Assembly (NCBI GenBank): GCA_025362825.1
Contig: JANYFF010000394.1
Span: 1-7,907 of the forward strand
Origin: Polaromonas sp.
Lineage (GTDB): Bacteria > Pseudomonadota > Gammaproteobacteria > Burkholderiales > Burkholderiaceae_C
Length of the DNA: 7,907 nucleotides
Direction of reading: 5' to 3'
Under the pieces are notes generated by a model that worked only from the letters and a program-made list of their open reading frames with translations, made no database searches and was not told the DNA's origin. Below, one piece after another: positions 6,235 through 7,907 of the stretch. Positions within the stretch are counted from its first letter, which is position 1. The number at the start of each line of letters is the position of its first letter. The position numbers and the translations under genes are program-made.

Positions 6235-7106
6235 GCTTTGCCCCCCCCGCGTGGCAACCACCGCCCCAGCAGTTGCCTAAAGCGGGCCGGGTCCCAAATG
6301 CCCTTGGGCAGAAACAAAACGATCAGCACCAAGATAAAACCGTTGACGACCAGCCGGAAATCTTTGAATGAACGCAACACTTCGGGCAGTAGCGTAAGGA
6401 TCACCGCGCCCACCACCGGCCCTGTCAGGCTGTTGATGCCACCCAGGATCGTCATGGTGAGAATGTCCACGGCGCGGTCAAACCCAAACTCGTTCGGGCC
6501 AATAAAGAAGGTCAGGTGCGCATTCAGTCCGCCGGCAAGGCCCGCAATGGCGCCGCCCAAAACAAAGGCCAACATTTTGTGGGCGCCTACGTCGATGCCC
6601 ATTAAGCCGGCTGCGGTTTCATCTTCTTTGATGGACTCAAAAGCGCGGCCAATTTTGGAGCGACGCAAACGCCACAGCAAAGCTAATGTGACGATCAAGG
6701 CCAGCGCCACATGCCACCACTGCGTCAATTGTGGAATGCCATTGAGGCCCAGTGCGCCGCCGGTCAGCGACTCGGCGTTGAGCAGCACAATGCGCACCAC
6801 TTCACCAAATGCAAGCGTTGCCATTGCCAGATACACACCCGAGAGCCGCAAAGTGGGCTTGCCGATGACAAAGGCCATCAGCGCCGGTGCGGCCATGCCC
6901 GCAAGCAGGGCAAGTGGAAAAGGCAGGCCGTAGGTCATCGTCAGCACGGCTGAAGTGTAGGCCCCGATGCCCATGAATGCCGCGTTGGCAATGACCAGCA
7001 TACCGCAGGACAGCGTCAAGTAAATGGAGAGTGCCAGCAAGGCGTTGGTGCCAAGCGTGAGCACCAGATTGCTGTAGATCGACCAAAAGTTATTGAACCA
7101 ATCCAT
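6231..7106 (-). CDS. livM: Branched-chain-amino-acid-type ABC transporter permease LivM
   Basis: Predicted 291-residue inner-membrane permease forming the translocation channel with LivH. Hydrophobic segments are visible at about 13-34, 36-58, 61-82, 88-109, 132-147, 177-199, 212-240 and 252-268. The permease-ATPase contact loop is IGRAFESIKEDETAAGLMGIDV (split at 152-161 and 162-173), followed by the family's KMLAFVLGGAIAGLAGGL. The C-terminus FLPKGIWD is typical, ending in a basic Arg/Gly/Lys tail. Start ATG 7106 is supported by a clear Shine-Dalgarno eight bases upstream, inside the end of livH. The 3' end overlaps livG by four bases, and the last codons (GGG GGG GGC AAA GCA TGA) include a G8 tract. 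Confidence 0.95.
   Translation of the reverse strand: MDWFNNFWSIYSNLVLTLGTNALLALSIYLTLSCGMLVIANAAFMGIGAYTSAVLTMTYGLPFPLALLAGMAAPALMAFVIGKPTLRLSGVYLAMATLAFGEVVRIVLLNAESLTGGALGLNGIPQLTQWWHVALALIVTLALLWRLRRSKIGRAFESIKEDETAAGLMGIDVGAHKMLAFVLGGAIAGLAGGLNAHLTFFIGPNEFGFDRAVDILTMTILGGINSLTGPVVGAVILTLLPEVLRSFKDFRLVVNGFILVLIVLFLPKGIWDPARFRQLLGRWLPRGGGKA
6241..6248 (-). promoter_or_regulatory. G8 tract: probable livG ribosome binding site and slip-prone run
   Basis: On the coding strand the sequence GCGGGGGGGGCAAAGCATGA spans the end of livM and the start of livG. The eight G lie six bases upstream of the livG ATG, so part of the run can pair with the anti-SD like GGGGG. The same bases encode Gly-Gly-Gly at the end of LivM. 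One extra G, or a -1 ribosomal slip here, would move the livM frame into the livG frame with no stop between them. Confidence 0.5.
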
Positions 7107-7109
7107 GGC

Positions 7110-7907
7110 CTAGACCTTCCGCTCTTGAAGCGTGCCAAACAGGCCTTTGGGCCGCAGCAGCAAGATCACAAAGAGCAGGCCAAAAGCCACGGCGTCGCGC
7201 ATGCTCGAACCGATGTAGGCGACTGAAAGTACCTCGGCAAAACCGAGAAACAAGCCGCCAATCAGGGCGCCACGAATATCGCCCATACCGCCCAGAATAA
7301 TCACGGCAATGCCTTTGTGCAGCATGGGTTGGCCCATCAGCGGAAACAGCGCGTTGGAGTACAAACCAATCAGCACACCAGCCACGCCGCCCAAACCAGC
7401 CGCCGCGAAAGAGGTCAGGTAAAACAAACCCTCGACGTTGATGCCGACCAGATAGGCGGCTTTCGGGGATTCGGCTATGGCCCGCAGCGCGCGCCCCAGC
7501 TGGGTTTTCTTCAGGGCCAGCAGCAGCACGGCCATGAGCACGAACGACAACAAAATAATACCCAGCTCCAGGGCGGTCAGGGTGATGCCGCCCAGATGCA
7601 GGCTGTCTTCCGACACCAGTCCAGACGGAAAACGCAGGTTTTGCGCGCCGAAAATTCCCTGGATGCCGTTGTTCAGAATGATCGCCACGCCGATGGTTGC
7701 GATCATCGGAATCAGGTGCGGTGCGTTGCGTGCACGCAGCGGCCTGAGCACCAAAAAATCAACCAGCAGGCCCAGCGTTCCGCAAAAAACAAACGCAAAA
7801 AACAAGGCGCCCCAGAGCGGAAATGCAAACCGCACGACGACTTGTTCAGCCGCGTAAGCGCCGACCATGAAGATCGCGCCGTGGGAAAGGTTGATGACGC
7901 CTAGAAC
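7110..7907 (-). CDS. livH: Branched-chain-amino-acid-type ABC transporter permease LivH, 5' end missing
   Basis: Inner-membrane permease partner of LivM; 265 residues are present. The open frame runs off the right edge as VLGVINLSHGAIFMVGAYAA, the conserved first-helix region of LivH, so the true start lies beyond the window (roughly 25-45 residues missing by family length). The internal ATG at 7868 is the Met of IFMVGAY, not the start. Further marks are VLRPLRARNAPHLIPMIATIG, the cytoplasmic loop LGRALRAIAESPKAAYLVGINV (split around APKAA), and the C-terminal LLRPKGLFG followed by TLQERKV and TAG. About seven hydrophobic segments are visible. Three bases separate its stop from livM, whose SD lies within livH codons. 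The promoter and any substrate-binding protein (LivK/LivJ type) would lie outside. Confidence 0.93.
   Translation of the reverse strand, partial: VLGVINLSHGAIFMVGAYAAEQVVVRFAFPLWGALFFAFVFCGTLGLLVDFLVLRPLRARNAPHLIPMIATIGVAIILNNGIQGIFGAQNLRFPSGLVSEDSLHLGGITLTALELGIILLSFVLMAVLLLALKKTQLGRALRAIAESPKAAYLVGINVEGLFYLTSFAAAGLGGVAGVLIGLYSNALFPLMGQPMLHKGIAVIILGGMGDIRGALIGGLFLGFAEVLSVAYIGSSMRDAVAFGLLFVILLLRPKGLFGTLQERKV
7115..7120 (-). promoter_or_regulatory. Shine-Dalgarno site of livM
   Basis: GGAAGG on the minus strand lies eight bases upstream of the livM ATG and within the last codons of livH. It is the clearest ribosome binding site in the window and fixes the livM start at 7106. Confidence 0.7.

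Noticed and set aside
6238..6933. A 231-codon plus-strand open frame antisense to livM
   Set aside because: It lies wholly opposite a well-supported permease; its Arg/Pro/Ser-rich composition is typical of a shadow frame.
7317..7904. A 195-codon plus-strand open frame antisense to livH
   Set aside because: It has a Gln/His/Arg-rich composition typical of the reverse complement of a membrane protein gene, and no domain.

Overview
The window looks like chromosomal DNA of a GC-rich betaproteobacterium, most likely a Burkholderiales/Comamonadaceae member (Polaromonas- or Rhodoferax-like). This rests on composition, on the protein style of Dxs, IspA and the Liv proteins, and on the gene order; no database search was possible. 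It is densely packed, the longest non-coding stretch being about 176 bases. I see no tRNA, rRNA, CRISPR array, insertion sequence or phage gene.

Left part (1-1256, minus strand): the extreme left edge probably carries the first eight codons of a minus-strand gene that leaves the window. Next comes a complete gene for a Rieske [2Fe-2S]/mononuclear-iron oxygenase alpha subunit. Its substrate is unknown, and no ferredoxin or reductase partner is visible.

Middle part (1433-4632, plus strand): xseB, ispA and dxs, an arrangement well known from proteobacteria. It encodes the small subunit of exonuclease VII, farnesyl diphosphate synthase, and the first enzyme of the MEP isoprenoid pathway. Dxs makes DOXP from pyruvate and glyceraldehyde-3-phosphate; IspA later condenses the C5 products to C15 farnesyl diphosphate for quinones, undecaprenyl phosphate and hopanoids. 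The operon is divergent from the Rieske gene across a 176-bp region that should hold the promoters of both.

Right part (4721-7907, minus strand): livF, livG, livM and livH (livH cut by the window edge), the two ATPases and two permeases of a branched-chain-amino-acid-type (HAAT) ABC importer. livM/livG and livG/livF each overlap by ATGA, and livM begins three bases after livH, so the genes are one tightly coupled transcription unit read from right to left. The substrate-binding protein is not in the window, so the cargo cannot be named. The liv unit converges on dxs, and an 11-bp hairpin between them may terminate one or both.

Most of the window is ordinary housekeeping sequence and I found no convincing new multi-gene system. 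The points most worth a second look are a G8 tract at the livM/livG junction, where a -1 frameshift would fuse the two proteins in frame, and the orphan Rieske oxygenase, which has glutamate where the classical bridging aspartate would sit.
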